DNA of 64,000 nucleotides, taken from the NCBI GenBank assembly GCA_003569205.1, contig BGOK01000010.1, positions 1 to 64,000 of the forward strand, read 5' to 3'. The stretch is from Verrucomicrobiota bacterium. GTDB lineage: Bacteria; Verrucomicrobiota; Verrucomicrobiia; Opitutales; UBA953. The notes beneath the pieces are model-generated. The model was given only the letters and a program-made list of their open reading frames with translations. It did not search any database and was not told the origin of the DNA. This document shows positions 8,632-18,193 of this stretch, piece by piece. The position numbers were made by a program, and so were the translations under genes. Numbering within the stretch: the stretch's first letter is position 1; each line of letters opens with the position of its first letter.

Positions 8632-9791
8632 GCGCGGACCGAATAAATAATTCGCAGTTCTGGGACGCCGCTTAAGCGGACCCGCGGAGCGGGCGGTTGA
8701 GCATGCGCGATGATGTCGCCGCGCTCAAAGGTTTCGGCCAGCAGCTTGATGTCATGTTTCGAAAGGCCACGGGTAGGTACTTCGACCGTTTGCAGGGCCC
8801 CATGCTGGATACCAATGAAGCGAAGCATCCCCTTGATCATCTGCACATCGGAGACTACCCGAACTGCCGCCGGGTCGACGGGCGGGGTCACTTGATTCGA
8901 GAATAAGGCGAAAGAGAAACGTACCTCCCGTAAATCACGGTGGAGCTTGCGATTGACGAATTCCGTGGAAACCGGCGCCGACCAGCGACGGGCCTCATGC
9001 GTCCAATGAAGCCCTTGCGCCAACTGGGGGCAGGGCAGGGCGTCGAGGTCTGGTCCGAGGCGCGTGAGTAAACCCTCTGCCGCCACGCGATCGCTGAGAC
9101 GCTGTAGTCGCTCCGAAGTGACCCGCAAGGCCGGCTCCAGAATGATGAGCAAGCCTTCGGGATGAAGGCGGCGTTTTAGTTCAGTGACCCAGCGCATCAA
9201 ACCATCGGCATCAAGCTCCTTAAGTTCATTGAGTACAAACCCAGCCACAATGACGTCAAAGGTTTCCTCTGGCCAGGCCGCGGGCCGGCTCGCATCGCCC
9301 ACGCGAGTCGAGACGTCAGCCTTCTCACCCAAGACGGTCTCCGCGAAATTTTCCAGTGCCACCAAAGCGGAGGGCGACTTATCAAGGGCATGTAAACTCA
9401 CGCGACGGGCGCCGTCCGAGAGCAAACGATGGGCCACCGAGACCCCGCAAGAACCTGGGCCAGAACCAAGGTCGAGGATCCGGGCGCGATCAGTCGGCGG
9501 TCGCCAGCCACGAAAGTCTATGGCATACGATAGCGCAAAAGAAGTCCGGGTGAAGCTTTGCGGCAGGAAGAAAACCCCGTAGCCGGCGAGTAAGCCCTGC
9601 TCGGCGAAGTAGTCGGGGAAGGTCTTTTCGGGGCGCTCGGTCGTAAAGAGGTCCGAAAGCCTGCCGACGTAGGGCATCAAGCGCTCTAAGGCTAAATCAC
9701 CGGAAAGTTCGGTGGCGACCTCGGCTTGACGAACCCAGAATTGCTCGGCGGCGAGAGGGTAACCGAAACGTTCGGACTCAGGCGCCGACAT
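8628..9791 (-). CDS. Rsm22-like SAM-dependent methyltransferase
   Basis: A 387-residue protein resembling the mitochondrial/bacterial Rsm22 family, linked to small-subunit rRNA methylation or ribosome assembly. The class I methyltransferase core is visible: ARILDLGSGPGSCGVSVAH is motif I, and FDVIVAGFVLNELKE is the motif IV region. GLLIILEPALRVTSERLQRL follows. The family's cysteine-rich Fe-S segment is reduced here to ALPCPQLAQGLHWTHEARRW, with few Cys. The 5' end overlaps recR by 14 bases, so the order recR-then-this gene suggests co-transcription. Activity is inferred from family membership. Confidence 0.78.
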   Translation of the reverse strand: MSAPESERFGYPLAAEQFWVRQAEVATELSGDLALERLMPYVGRLSDLFTTERPEKTFPDYFAEQGLLAGYGVFFLPQSFTRTSFALSYAIDFRGWRPPTDRARILDLGSGPGSCGVSVAHRLLSDGARRVSLHALDKSPSALVALENFAETVLGEKADVSTRVGDASRPAAWPEETFDVIVAGFVLNELKELDADGLMRWVTELKRRLHPEGLLIILEPALRVTSERLQRLSDRVAAEGLLTRLGPDLDALPCPQLAQGLHWTHEARRWSAPVSTEFVNRKLHRDLREVRFSFALFSNQVTPPVDPAAVRVVSDVQMIKGMLRFIGIQHGALQTVEVPTRGLSKHDIKLLAETFERGDIIAHAQPPAPRVRLSGVPELRIIYSVRA

Positions 9792-10380
9792 CGCGTCGGC
9801 CCTCCAAGGCGCTGCGTAAAGTCGCGGGATCAGCGAAGGTTAAACCGCTCCCGCTCGGTAGGCCAAAGCCAATCCTGGAGACCTTAATCGTGTCACGGAT
9901 ACCGTGAATACACTCCCGAATATAATGACAGGTCGCTTCGCCTTCGATGTCATTGCCCAGGGCCAGGACGACTTCGGTAATAGGTTCATCCCGTAAGCGC
10001 TGCTCCAGGGTCGTCAGGTTGAGCTCTTCGGGGCCCACGCCATTAATCGGCGAAAGCCGACCATGGAGGACATGGTAGGAGCCACGGTGGGCGAGGGAAC
10101 GTTCGAGCGCCATTAAGTCAGGGACTTGCTCGACAACGCAAAGGGATGCGGGGTCGCGCTTGGGGTCACTGCAGACCTCACAGAGTGGGGCTTCGGCCAA
10201 ACTACCGCAACGGTCGCAGCGACGGACGCATTGGGCGGCAGCCTCCAAGGAGGCTAGCAGCGGGGCGAGCTTGGCGGGCTTTTCGACCAGAAGGTGCAAG
10301 GCAATCCGTTCCGCGGAACGATGTCCGAGGCCGGGGAGGAGGCGAAGGAGCTGACGAACTTTCTCGAAAGACGGGGTCAC
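9778..10380 (-). CDS. recR: recombination protein RecR
   Basis: Recombination mediator that works with RecO in RecF-type gap repair. It has 200 residues, the normal size. The helix-hairpin-helix is LLRLLPGLGHRSAERIALH (about 11-29). The C4 zinc finger is CDRCGSLAEAPLCEVC (about 55-70). The Toprim domain starts LCVVEQVPDLMALERS. The C-terminal Walker B-like segment is SRIGFGLPSGSGL. It sits 8 bases downstream of ybaB, the classic recR neighbour. Confidence 0.97.
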   Translation of the reverse strand: MTPSFEKVRQLLRLLPGLGHRSAERIALHLLVEKPAKLAPLLASLEAAAQCVRRCDRCGSLAEAPLCEVCSDPKRDPASLCVVEQVPDLMALERSLAHRGSYHVLHGRLSPINGVGPEELNLTTLEQRLRDEPITEVVLALGNDIEGEATCHYIRECIHGIRDTIKVSRIGFGLPSGSGLTFADPATLRSALEGRRDVGA

Positions 10381-10388
10381 GGGCTAGA

Positions 10389-10694
10389 TTAGAGCCCGGG
10401 CAAGGAAAAGCCCGCCGTCGCCTTGGACATCTCAGCGTCGTAGATTTCCTTGGCCTTGGTGGAAGCCTCTTGCAATGCAGCCACGAGGGCAGACTCCACG
10501 ATGGCCTTATCCTCTTTGATAAACTCGGGGTCGAGGGCCAAGCCCATGACTAAGCCATGGCCATTGACCGTCACCTTGATGGCGCCGCCGCCATGGGAGA
10601 CCTCGAGCCGTTGGTCGCCCAGTCGCTGTTGAACCTCAGCGATGCCACGTTGCATCTTCTGGGCCTGTTTAAGGAGTTTGCCTACGCCTGCCAT
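10389..10694 (-). CDS. YbaB/EbfC family nucleoid-associated protein
   Basis: A 101-residue DNA-binding protein that dimerises and coats DNA. The pattern is typical: MAGVGKLLKQAQKMQRGIAE, a basic/Gln-rich helix, then VTVNGHGLVMGLALDPE and a C-terminal helix. It is the upstream partner of recR, as in many bacteria. In other species the pair accompanies dnaX, which is not seen here. Confidence 0.93.
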   Translation of the reverse strand: MAGVGKLLKQAQKMQRGIAEVQQRLGDQRLEVSHGGGAIKVTVNGHGLVMGLALDPEFIKEDKAIVESALVAALQEASTKAKEIYDAEMSKATAGFSLPGL

Positions 10695-10792
10695 AGTGCC
10701 GTCACATTCGACCAGCCTAGGCGATGAGTCAAGGGCGACCCACTGACCTCCCGGCTTGCGAGTAGGGCGAAAAGGCGTTAGTCTCTTTTTCT

Positions 10793-11098
10793 ATGGCTTC
10801 CCCTCGGGACATCCAGTTGGTCGGAACGTTCGTGGCGGTGACTTGGGAGGATGGCCAAGAACACTTTTTGACCGGGGAGTTCCTCCGTGAACGTTCCCCC
10901 AGCGCCGAAAATATGGGCGAGGTCGACATCCTGGGCCAGCGCTGGGGTGGCGATGGCCCACGCCAGTTCCCAGGGGTCACTGTCTTGGGGATGCAACGCA
11001 TCGGTAACTACGCTGTGACTTTCGAGTTCAGCGATGGCCATCGCACGGGTATCTACAGCTGGGACTACCTCCGAGCGATTGCGTCTGAAGCGAAATAA
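10793..11098 (+). CDS. DUF971 family protein
   Basis: A small 101-residue protein of the DUF971 family, related to the N-terminal domain of gamma-butyrobetaine hydroxylase. Visible features are VAVTWEDGQEHFLTGEFLRE near the start, GNYAVTFEFSDGHRTGIYSW (about 70-90) and the final WDYLR. In other bacteria such proteins are linked to Fe-S cluster metabolism or lie beside mrp/apbC; no such neighbour is present. It is transcribed divergently from ybaB and may share an upstream region with it. Confidence 0.85.
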   Translation: MASPRDIQLVGTFVAVTWEDGQEHFLTGEFLRERSPSAENMGEVDILGQRWGGDGPRQFPGVTVLGMQRIGNYAVTFEFSDGHRTGIYSWDYLRAIASEAK

Positions 11099-11119
11099 AA
11101 TTTATTACGGATTGCGAAT

Positions 11120-12695
11120 ATGCCAAAAAAGAAAACTATACGTCACGTGAAGAAAACCTACGTGTTGGATACGAACGTTTTAATTCATGACCCCGAATCG
11201 CTGTTCAAGTTCGACGAACACACCGTGGCAGTGCCGGTAGAAGTGTTGTCGGAACTCGATCGACTCAAGACCCAACCGGGCCAACTCGGTGCCAGTGCGC
11301 GCCGCGTCAACCGGTCGATTCGCGCGCTCTTTGAAAACCGTCCGCTGAAAGAAATCACCGAAGGCGACCCCGGCAAGCCAGGCGCCCTACACGCCAAGCT
11401 GCGGGACGGTGGTGAGTTAAGGGTGGTCATCAACGACTCCCTCATCCGCGAACATTTTAATGGCGAACGTTCGGAACGCCTGCGGGCGGTTTTCATGCAG
11501 GTCGACGCCCCCGACCACCGCATCATCGCCTCGGCGCTCTACCTGCGTGATACCACCAAGGGCTCCGTCATCCTCGTCACAAAGGACGCCTGCATGGCCC
11601 TCAAAGCCCAAGCCTTGGGTTTAGAAGTAGAGGACTACCGGAACGATCGGATCGAGACCAGCGACGTCGGTGACTACAAGACTGTCACGGTGACCGCGGC
11701 GGCGATGCGCGACTTTAAGGAACTCGCCCAAGTCGAAGTGAAGCTCAAGGGAGAGGATAGCCCCTCGGTGAATGAATACGTGATGCTGACTTCGAGCGAT
11801 TGGAGCGAACCGGCCCGCCATGTCGGCGAAAATGTCTTTGTCCCTCTCGGGCTGTACCGCGAATTCCTTTCGACCGATAGTGGCGCCCGGAAAGGCCTGC
11901 AGATGCCTCGCGGCATGCGCGTCATTCCGAAGAACTTTGAGCAGTGGATCTTCTTGGACGCCCTCCTGAACCCAGATATCAAGCTGGTGACCTGCTTCGG
12001 GCGCGCCGGCACCGGCAAGACTTTCCTATCCATCGCGGCCGCGCTCTCCCAAGTGCTCAGTGACTTCTCTCCTTACAAGAAGCTCTACGTTTCCCGTCCG
12101 GTCGTGCAGATCGGCAAAGATATCGGTGCCTTACCTGGCACGAAGGAAGAGAAGCTCTCGCCTTATATTCAACCTTACTTTGATAACCTCGAGGTGCTCT
12201 TTTCTCGCAATGGTGCCCCCGCGGCGCCGCAGATTGCACCGTCCAGCAAGGCTTTGGTCGCCACCGCCTCCCCTACGCAACACAGAAGAAGGCCTCAGGC
12301 TAGTGAAGGCCCGCCCAGCCCATCTTTGGTTCCCAGTTCCAGCAGGTCGGCCAACCGCGCAAGCCCCTACCAGTGGTTAATCGACTCGGCCTGATTGAGT
12401 ATCGAAGCCATGACCTTTATCCGCGGGTCGCTCTATCGGGCATGCTTTCATGATTGTGGACGAAGCACAGAACATGACGCCCATGAGGCCAAGACAGTTA
12501 TCACGCGTATCGGCGAAGGCTCCAAGCTCGTCCTGATGGTGACCTTGATCAGGTCGACACCCCCTACCTAGACGGTAAGTCAACGGCCTCATTCACACGC
12601 ACGAGCGCATGAAAGGTCACACTATCACGGCCAATGTCCGCCTGCTCCATGGTGTCCGCAGTGTGCTCTCCGAGCTAGCATCGAAGCTGATGTGA
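11120..12695 (+). CDS. PIN domain-PhoH family ATPase (YlaK type), 3' third frameshifted
   Basis: N-terminal PIN ribonuclease-like domain (YVLDTNVLIHDPESLF; further acidic DAPDHRIIASAL and VTKDACMALKAQ) joined to a PhoH ATPase. Walker A is CFGRAGTGKTFLSIAAALS (about residues 293-311). SRPVVQIGKDIGALPGTKEEK is diagnostic. The 3' part needs six single-base repairs: missing G at 12388-12389, extra T at 12400, extra G at 12425-12427, missing C at 12480-12482, missing G at 12538-12539 and missing A at 12582-12583. These restore AMTFIRG, MIVDEAQNMTPHEAK (Walker B), LVLMGDLDQVDTPYL and the stop at 12693-12695. The repaired length is 525 codons. Likely roles are RNA processing or stress; most likely intact in the organism. 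Confidence 0.87.
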
Positions 12696-12700
12696 GCAAC

Positions 12701-12725
12701 TTCCTCGGGGCAACCCCCTGAGGAA
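12701..12725 (+). terminator. stem-loop after the PhoH gene
   Basis: TTCCTCGGGG pairs with CCCTGAGGAA across a 5-base loop, with one G-T pair. It begins 5 bases after the repaired PhoH stop and lies before mutS. No T run follows, so it may be only a weak or factor-assisted terminator, or an RNA-stabilising hairpin. The surrounding consensus contains indels, so single bases here may also be wrong. Confidence 0.4.
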
Positions 12726-12772
12726 CGCAGTCCGTCCTTGCCGACCTTGCGTGAGGGCTTTCGCTTCTCGGT

Positions 12773-15343
12773 GTGGCCCCGGAGACCCCCATGCAGCGAC
12801 AGTACCGTGAGTTTCGAGAGAAACTCGCGAGCGGGACCATCCTGCTTTTTCGCTTAGGGGACTTCTACGAAGTCTTCGGGGAAGACGCCGAAATAGCGTC
12901 CAAGGTCCTCGGGCTAACCCTGACCAAGCGCCACGAGACCCCGATGGCTGGGTTACCGTACCATGCGGCCCCCGCTTACGTTAACCGCCTCCTGACCGCT
13001 GGCTGGAAGGTTGCCATCTGCGACCAACTGGAGGCGCCCGTCGCCGGGAAATTAGTCCGCCGAGGTCTCACGCGCATCCTGACGCCGGGGACGGCCCTAG
13101 AGGACTCGCAGCTCGACTCGCGTCGCGGGAATTACCTCGCCGCACTTTCTTGGGATAAGCACGGCTGGCATGCCTCGTGGCTCGATGTTTCTACGGCGGA
13201 CTTCCGACTCGCCACCGACCAGAACCCGCAGCGTCTCCTGCCTTTGTTACATTCGGTCAGTCCACGCGAAGTGATTCTACCCGAAGGGCTCGAACCTCCG
13301 CCCGAGTTCCGGGAAGCCTTCGAGGTCTTCATGCAGGGCAGGGCAGTCTCTCGTTTACCTGGATGGAACTTTGAAGTCGCCGCCGGCGCTCGCTTGGTCG
13401 CCCAGACGCTCGCCGTGCATGGCTTAGCCGGCTTTGGCCTCACGGAGGAGCATCCCGCCCTCGGGGCTGCGGGCGCAGTGCTGGGTTATGTGACCGACTC
13501 GCTCTGCGATCGCCCCAAGAACCTCTTTCGACTCATCGAGGCTAAATTGGGAGCTGCCGTCCTCCTCGACGCTGCGTCCTCGCGCAACCTCGAACTTTTT
13601 GCCGCAACCAACGGTTCACGTGAGACGTCCTTACTCGAAGCCATTGACAAAACCGCCACCCCCGCCGGAGCGCGCCAGCTCGCCTTGTGGCTGGCCGAAC
13701 CATCGACTGATTTGACCGTCATCCACCGGCGGCAGGCGGCGGTGGGTGAGTTTTTCAAGCACGCTGGGGCATCGTCCCGACTGGGCGAATCACTCAAGGG
13801 CGTCCGTGATGTTCCGCGCATCCTCGCCCGCCTCCAGAATCGTCTCCGTAATCCGCGCGAACTCGGCGGCATCAAGGATACCTTACAGGCCTTACCTTTA
13901 TTGAAAGAAGAATTAGCCGCCTTGCCAGGCGGTGCCCTGCAGGCCTGCGCGGAGCGTATCTCACTGGAATCACCCCTCCTCGGAAAGCTCACCGCCGCCC
14001 TGGCGGAGGAACTACCCGTGGACCTGACCGAAGGCGGCGCCTTGCGCACCGGTTTCGACGTGGAACTCGATCGACTCAGGTCTTTAGCAACCGACAGTAA
14101 GACCTGGATTGCTGACTTCGAGCGACAGGAGCAGGCCCGCACCGGCATCAAATCCCTCAAGGTGCGGTACAACGGCGCCTTCGGCTACGCGATTGAGATC
14201 ACCAAAGCGAACTTGGCGGCGGTCCCGGCAGACTACATTCGTAAGCAGACCATGGTGAACGCCGAGCGCTTCACGACCGAAGAACTTCGCACCAAGGAAC
14301 GTGAAGTTTTACGGGCGGATGAACAAGCCTTGGCCCGTGAGACCGAACTCTTCCAAACGTTGCTAGCCGATGTCCTCGCGTGCACGGAGTCACTCTTGGC
14401 GACCGCTAACGCGATTGCTGAGGTCGATATTCTCCGAGGCTGGGCGGAACTCGCCCGCGAGGCCAACTGGGTCTGCCCGACCGTCGATGACTCCGATGTC
14501 CTCGAGATTACCCAAGGCCGCCACCCGGTCGTCGAACGCATGCTGCAAGCCCGCCCCGGGGCAGGCTCCTTCGTGCCGAACGACACGCGCCTGAGCAGTA
14601 GCGGTGAACAAATCGCTTTGCTGACCGGTCCGAACATGGCTGGTAAATCGACCTACATTCGCCAGGTCGCTTTAATCGCGTTGCTGGCCCACTTGGGCTG
14701 CTGGGTCCCCGCGCAAGCCGCCCACATCGGGTTGGTCGACCGAATCTTCTGTCGCGTGGGTGCCTCGGACGAACTCGCCCGCGGTAATTCGACCTTCATG
14801 GTCGAGATGAACGAGACGTCTAATATCCTTAATAACGCGACCGTCCGCTCCTTAGTCGTCCTCGACGAAATTGGTCGAGGGACGAGCACCTACGATGGCA
14901 TCAGTATCGCCTGGGCAGTCGCCGAACACCTGCATGGAACCGGGCCAGCCGGACCACGCACCCTCTTTGCAACCCACTATCACGAGCTGACCCAGCTAAC
15001 CGGACTCCTGCCGCGCCTCCGTAATTGGTCCGTCGCTGTGAAGGAATGGCAGGACGAAATTGTATTCGTCCGTCGCGTTGTCCCGGGGGCCGCTGACCGC
15101 TCGTATGGCATCCAAGTTGCCCGCCTCGCCGGCATGCCTCCGAGCGTCGTTACACGCGCTCGGCACATCTTATCAGGCTTGGAGACCGGCGCGGGCTTAC
15201 CCGTCCAGAAGTCAGTTGAAATCGCTCAGGTCACGTTGACGCCGCAAGAGGCCGCCCAGAAAAAACCTGAGGCCACATCGAAAGTCCCCAAGGCCACACC
15301 GAAGAAAGATGTGAGCGGGCCTGAACTCGACCTCTTCGGGTAA
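12773..15343 (+). CDS. mutS: DNA mismatch repair protein MutS
   Basis: Recognises mismatches and starts repair with MutL. It has 856 residues. The mismatch-binding domain has LLFRLGDFYEVFGEDA, where the Phe-x-Glu of the family appears as DFYEVFG. The ATPase has Walker A TGPNMAGKSTYIRQVALIA, then NSTFMVEMNETSNIL, Walker B VVLDEIGRGTSTYDG and FATHYHELTQL. The GTG at 12773 places TPMQRQY at the normal position; the ATG at 12791 would truncate that conserved segment. The C-terminal tail is Lys/Pro/Thr-rich and ends LDLFG. The stop abuts the convergent lipoate ligase gene. Confidence 0.97.
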   Translation: MAPETPMQRQYREFREKLASGTILLFRLGDFYEVFGEDAEIASKVLGLTLTKRHETPMAGLPYHAAPAYVNRLLTAGWKVAICDQLEAPVAGKLVRRGLTRILTPGTALEDSQLDSRRGNYLAALSWDKHGWHASWLDVSTADFRLATDQNPQRLLPLLHSVSPREVILPEGLEPPPEFREAFEVFMQGRAVSRLPGWNFEVAAGARLVAQTLAVHGLAGFGLTEEHPALGAAGAVLGYVTDSLCDRPKNLFRLIEAKLGAAVLLDAASSRNLELFAATNGSRETSLLEAIDKTATPAGARQLALWLAEPSTDLTVIHRRQAAVGEFFKHAGASSRLGESLKGVRDVPRILARLQNRLRNPRELGGIKDTLQALPLLKEELAALPGGALQACAERISLESPLLGKLTAALAEELPVDLTEGGALRTGFDVELDRLRSLATDSKTWIADFERQEQARTGIKSLKVRYNGAFGYAIEITKANLAAVPADYIRKQTMVNAERFTTEELRTKEREVLRADEQALARETELFQTLLADVLACTESLLATANAIAEVDILRGWAELAREANWVCPTVDDSDVLEITQGRHPVVERMLQARPGAGSFVPNDTRLSSSGEQIALLTGPNMAGKSTYIRQVALIALLAHLGCWVPAQAAHIGLVDRIFCRVGASDELARGNSTFMVEMNETSNILNNATVRSLVVLDEIGRGTSTYDGISIAWAVAEHLHGTGPAGPRTLFATHYHELTQLTGLLPRLRNWSVAVKEWQDEIVFVRRVVPGAADRSYGIQVARLAGMPPSVVTRARHILSGLETGAGLPVQKSVEIAQVTLTPQEAAQKKPEATSKVPKATPKKDVSGPELDLFG

Positions 15344-15344
15344 G

Positions 15345-16040
15345 TTAGATGCGCTGATTCCAGTCGACGGAATTGAACCGGGCCCAAGTTTCCTCGTGGT
15401 CGTGCTGATCGTAGATTGGCTCCGCCACCGCGACGGGCGGGCTGTTTAGAACCTGACCCAGCGCGGCGGGAAAATCCTTTTCAAATCGATTCCAGTCACA
15501 GCCCGGAAGGAAAGGCCGCCAGATATAGCCCTCGAGGAGCAAGCCGTGACGGGTCCGTTTTTGGGCCGCGCCAGCGACCTTGCGGCCGTCATCGGAGCGC
15601 ACGAGGTCATTCGGCTCAGCGCGTTGGGCACAGTGATCAGGCGACTGAAAGGGTCTGGAACCAGCAGGGAGGGGGGCAAGGTTGACCGGCTGACCTTGAG
15701 CCCTGAGGGCCTCGGCGAGGGCCTGATGGACTGCCTCGTAGCTCGCCATGGCTTCCGCTTCGCAGAGCGGATGTCCAGAGGGCAGCACCACCGCGAAAGT
15801 CCAATCTTCCAAGTGCGAAACAAGGCCGCCACCCGTGGCCCGACGGACCAATTGAGTGCTGGCAGGGACCAGCGCTCGGTAGGTCTCCCATTTTTGGGAA
15901 ACACCGAAAGTATAGGCGGGTACCGTCCATGCATACGGACGATAGCGCACGCGCTCGGGGTGCGAATACTTCTCCAGTAAGAGCAGGTCCGCCGCCATGT
16001 TTGCGACGGCATCGGCAGCCTGGCGGGGAAGTACATCCAT
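15345..16040 (-). CDS. lipoate-protein ligase / octanoyltransferase family protein
   Basis: BPL/LPL-fold protein of 231 residues that attaches lipoate or octanoate to carrier domains. RRATGGGLVSHLEDWTFAV and RKVAGAAQKRTRHGLLLEG match the family's lipoyl-binding loop and catalytic Lys region. A Cys lies 17 residues before that Lys (SPDHCAQRAEPNDL), close to the position of the active-site Cys in LipM-type octanoyltransferases. I therefore cannot tell LplA from LipM activity. It is downstream of the reductase gene with a 1-base gap, suggesting one transcript. Confidence 0.8.
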   Translation of the reverse strand: MDVLPRQAADAVANMAADLLLLEKYSHPERVRYRPYAWTVPAYTFGVSQKWETYRALVPASTQLVRRATGGGLVSHLEDWTFAVVLPSGHPLCEAEAMASYEAVHQALAEALRAQGQPVNLAPLPAGSRPFQSPDHCAQRAEPNDLVRSDDGRKVAGAAQKRTRHGLLLEGYIWRPFLPGCDWNRFEKDFPAALGQVLNSPPVAVAEPIYDQHDHEETWARFNSVDWNQRI

Positions 16041-16041
16041 G

Positions 16042-17007
16042 CTAGAAGTCTATGCCTTTTTCCAACAAACGCACGACCTTTCGACCCGTCGCCTGTTCGT
16101 ACCACGTTTCCGTGCCACGAGGGATGCGGAGCTCGTTCAATTGATCCGCAAACGGCTGGGCGGGTGTGCGTAACTTGCCGGCTAACGGGTGAAGTTGCAG
16201 GCTCAAATCGCGCGGGCGGGGACCCAGTTGCGGCACATCGCTCCGTTGCGCGGCGCGAATGAGTTTCTCAGGATCGAGCCCGAAGTGCTCGGCGACCTTA
16301 ACGCCCATGTCGTAACGGCTGAGCGGCTCGAGGCCGGCCCAATGATAAACCCCGGAAAGGTTAGGGCGCTCGCAAAGTTCCACCGCCGCATCAGCTAAGT
16401 TACTCAAGCTCACGGGCTGGCGAATCTCGTCGGTGAATAAAGGCGTCTGCTTACCGGCGGCCCAATCCTTGAACAGCCGTTCGTGGAGGCCGCGGTCGCC
16501 GGTGCCTGAATTCCCATTTAGCAAAGTCGTCCGAATCACCGCCGCATGCTCGCGGCCATACTTTAATACCTCCACTTCACCGGCCGCCTTGGTCCGACCA
16601 TAGAGGTGTAAGGGTGACGGGGACGCCGTGTTTGCGTAACGACCAGTTTCGCCGTCAAAAACCATGTCGGTCGAAAGATGGATGCATTTAGCCCCAACGT
16701 GGAAAGAGAGTTGGGCCAAACGACGGGGCAGGTCGATATTCAAGGCCTCCGCCTTGGCGGGTTCGCGATCGCAGCCGTCGATGGTGGCAAGGGCAGCGCA
16801 GTTAATCACGGCCTGGGGAAACTCCTCGAGCATGAGGGTCTGGACAGCGGCAATATCGCAGAGGTCCATCGTGATAGAACGTAGGAGGCCAGGGACGACC
16901 ACGGCCTTGGAACCACCGACGGCTAAGACATCGTGCCCGCGCCGCAAAGCGGCAATGACGACCTCGCGGCCGGCGAAACCATTGGCTCCTGTGACAATTA
17001 TCCGCAT
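16042..17007 (-). CDS. RmlD-like NAD(P)-dependent sugar-nucleotide reductase/epimerase
   Basis: Extended SDR protein of 321 residues. The cofactor motif is IVTGANGFAGREV (GxxGxxG). CAALATIDGCDREP, HLSTDMVFDG and LYGRTKAAGE (the YxxxK) resemble dTDP-4-dehydrorhamnose reductase. RTTLLNG and the C-terminal RPRDLSLQL also fit that group. No rmlABC genes lie nearby, so the true substrate is uncertain. A lone RmlD-like protein could act on another sugar nucleotide or be the methionine adenosyltransferase-like type. It is transcribed with the lipoate-type ligase. Confidence 0.78.
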   Translation of the reverse strand: MRIIVTGANGFAGREVVIAALRRGHDVLAVGGSKAVVVPGLLRSITMDLCDIAAVQTLMLEEFPQAVINCAALATIDGCDREPAKAEALNIDLPRRLAQLSFHVGAKCIHLSTDMVFDGETGRYANTASPSPLHLYGRTKAAGEVEVLKYGREHAAVIRTTLLNGNSGTGDRGLHERLFKDWAAGKQTPLFTDEIRQPVSLSNLADAAVELCERPNLSGVYHWAGLEPLSRYDMGVKVAEHFGLDPEKLIRAAQRSDVPQLGPRPRDLSLQLHPLAGKLRTPAQPFADQLNELRIPRGTETWYEQATGRKVVRLLEKGIDF

Positions 17008-17088
17008 CGCTGGAAAAGTAGCACTCGAAGGGTCGGAGGCAAGCGGGGAGGATGTGGCTCACGCTTGCCAAAGCGGTCAAGAGTAGCC

Positions 17089-18192
17089 ATGGTAGTAACT
17101 TCCATGCCGACTTATTCCGAATTGGCCAATCGGCCCGTCCTGTCGCAACCCGTCTATGAAGCCGGCCGCCCCATTGAGGTCGTCGCCCGCGAGTTCGGCT
17201 TAGACCCGGCTTCGGTCATCAAATTAGCCTCGAACGAGAATCCACTGGGGCCATCCCCCAAGGGCTTGGCCGCAGCCCAGAAGGCCTTGCAGGTCTGCCA
17301 CCTCTACCCCGACGGCGGCAGCACTTTCCTTCGCGAGAAATTAGCGGCTCACTGGGCCATGAAGCCCGATAACTTTGTCGTCGGGAATGGCTCGAACGAG
17401 GTGATGATCATGCTCGCCCAAGCCTTTCTCCGCCCAGGCGATGAAGTCGTCTTTGGCTCCCAAGCCTTCATTGTCTACAAGTTAGCCACGATGCTATTTG
17501 GCGCCACCGCGGTCGAGGTGCCGATGCCCGGTTTCCGTCACGACCTCCCAGCCCTGCGGGCGGCCGTGACCGACCGGACGCGCCTTCTTTTCCTCGCCAG
17601 CCCGAACAACCCCACCGGCGGGACGGATGACCCCAAGGAAATCATCGCCCTCGCGCAATCCCTGCCTGACCACGTCATCTTCTGCCTCGACGAAGCCTAC
17701 GCCGAATACCTCGATGCCTCGGCGGACCTCCGTCCGCTCATCGCCTCCGGTCGCAAGGTCGTCGTCTCGCGGACCTTCTCGAAAGCCTATGGCTTAGCGG
17801 GCCTTCGCGTTGGCTACATGATGGGTTCCGCTGAAGTCATCGGCTTACTCAACCGCGTCCGCCAACCTTTTAACGTTAACCTCCCGGCTTTGGCCGCGGC
17901 GGAAGCCGCCCTCGATGACGCGGACTTCGTCCAACGCACGCGTGAAGTTAACGCCACTGGCTTAGCCCAGTTAGCGGCAGGACTCACCGCCTTGGGCTAT
18001 GAATACATCGACGGCAAAGCCAACTTTCTAGCGGCAAAGATACCCGACGCCGACGCGGTCTTCACGCGTCTTCAGAAAGCTGGGGTCATCGTCCGGCCGC
18101 TCCGTGGCTATGGCATGGTCGGCTGGCTTCGGCTCACCGTCGGCACCTCCGCCCAAAACGCTCGCCTCCTCGCGGAGCTTACCCAGCGCTAA
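17089..18192 (+). CDS. hisC: histidinol-phosphate aminotransferase
   Basis: Class I/II PLP aminotransferase of the histidine pathway, 367 residues. KLASNENPLGPSPK, YPDGGSTFLREKLA, FLASPNNPTGG, DEAYAEYLD and RTFSKAYGLAGLRVGY are all present; the Lys of SKAYGL holds PLP. The ATG at 17089 and one at 17104 are both possible; neither has a strong Shine-Dalgarno. hisF is 6 kb away, so the his genes are scattered. The stop lies 1 base before the start of the next gene, so the two are probably co-translated. Confidence 0.93.
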   Translation: MVVTSMPTYSELANRPVLSQPVYEAGRPIEVVAREFGLDPASVIKLASNENPLGPSPKGLAAAQKALQVCHLYPDGGSTFLREKLAAHWAMKPDNFVVGNGSNEVMIMLAQAFLRPGDEVVFGSQAFIVYKLATMLFGATAVEVPMPGFRHDLPALRAAVTDRTRLLFLASPNNPTGGTDDPKEIIALAQSLPDHVIFCLDEAYAEYLDASADLRPLIASGRKVVVSRTFSKAYGLAGLRVGYMMGSAEVIGLLNRVRQPFNVNLPALAAAEAALDDADFVQRTREVNATGLAQLAAGLTALGYEYIDGKANFLAAKIPDADAVFTRLQKAGVIVRPLRGYGMVGWLRLTVGTSAQNARLLAELTQR

Positions 18193-18193
18193 G

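Noticed and set aside
12280-12695. Programmed ribosomal frameshifting in the PhoH gene
   Set aside because: Six changes of both signs without a slippery heptamer or a following pseudoknot are far better explained by sequence errors.
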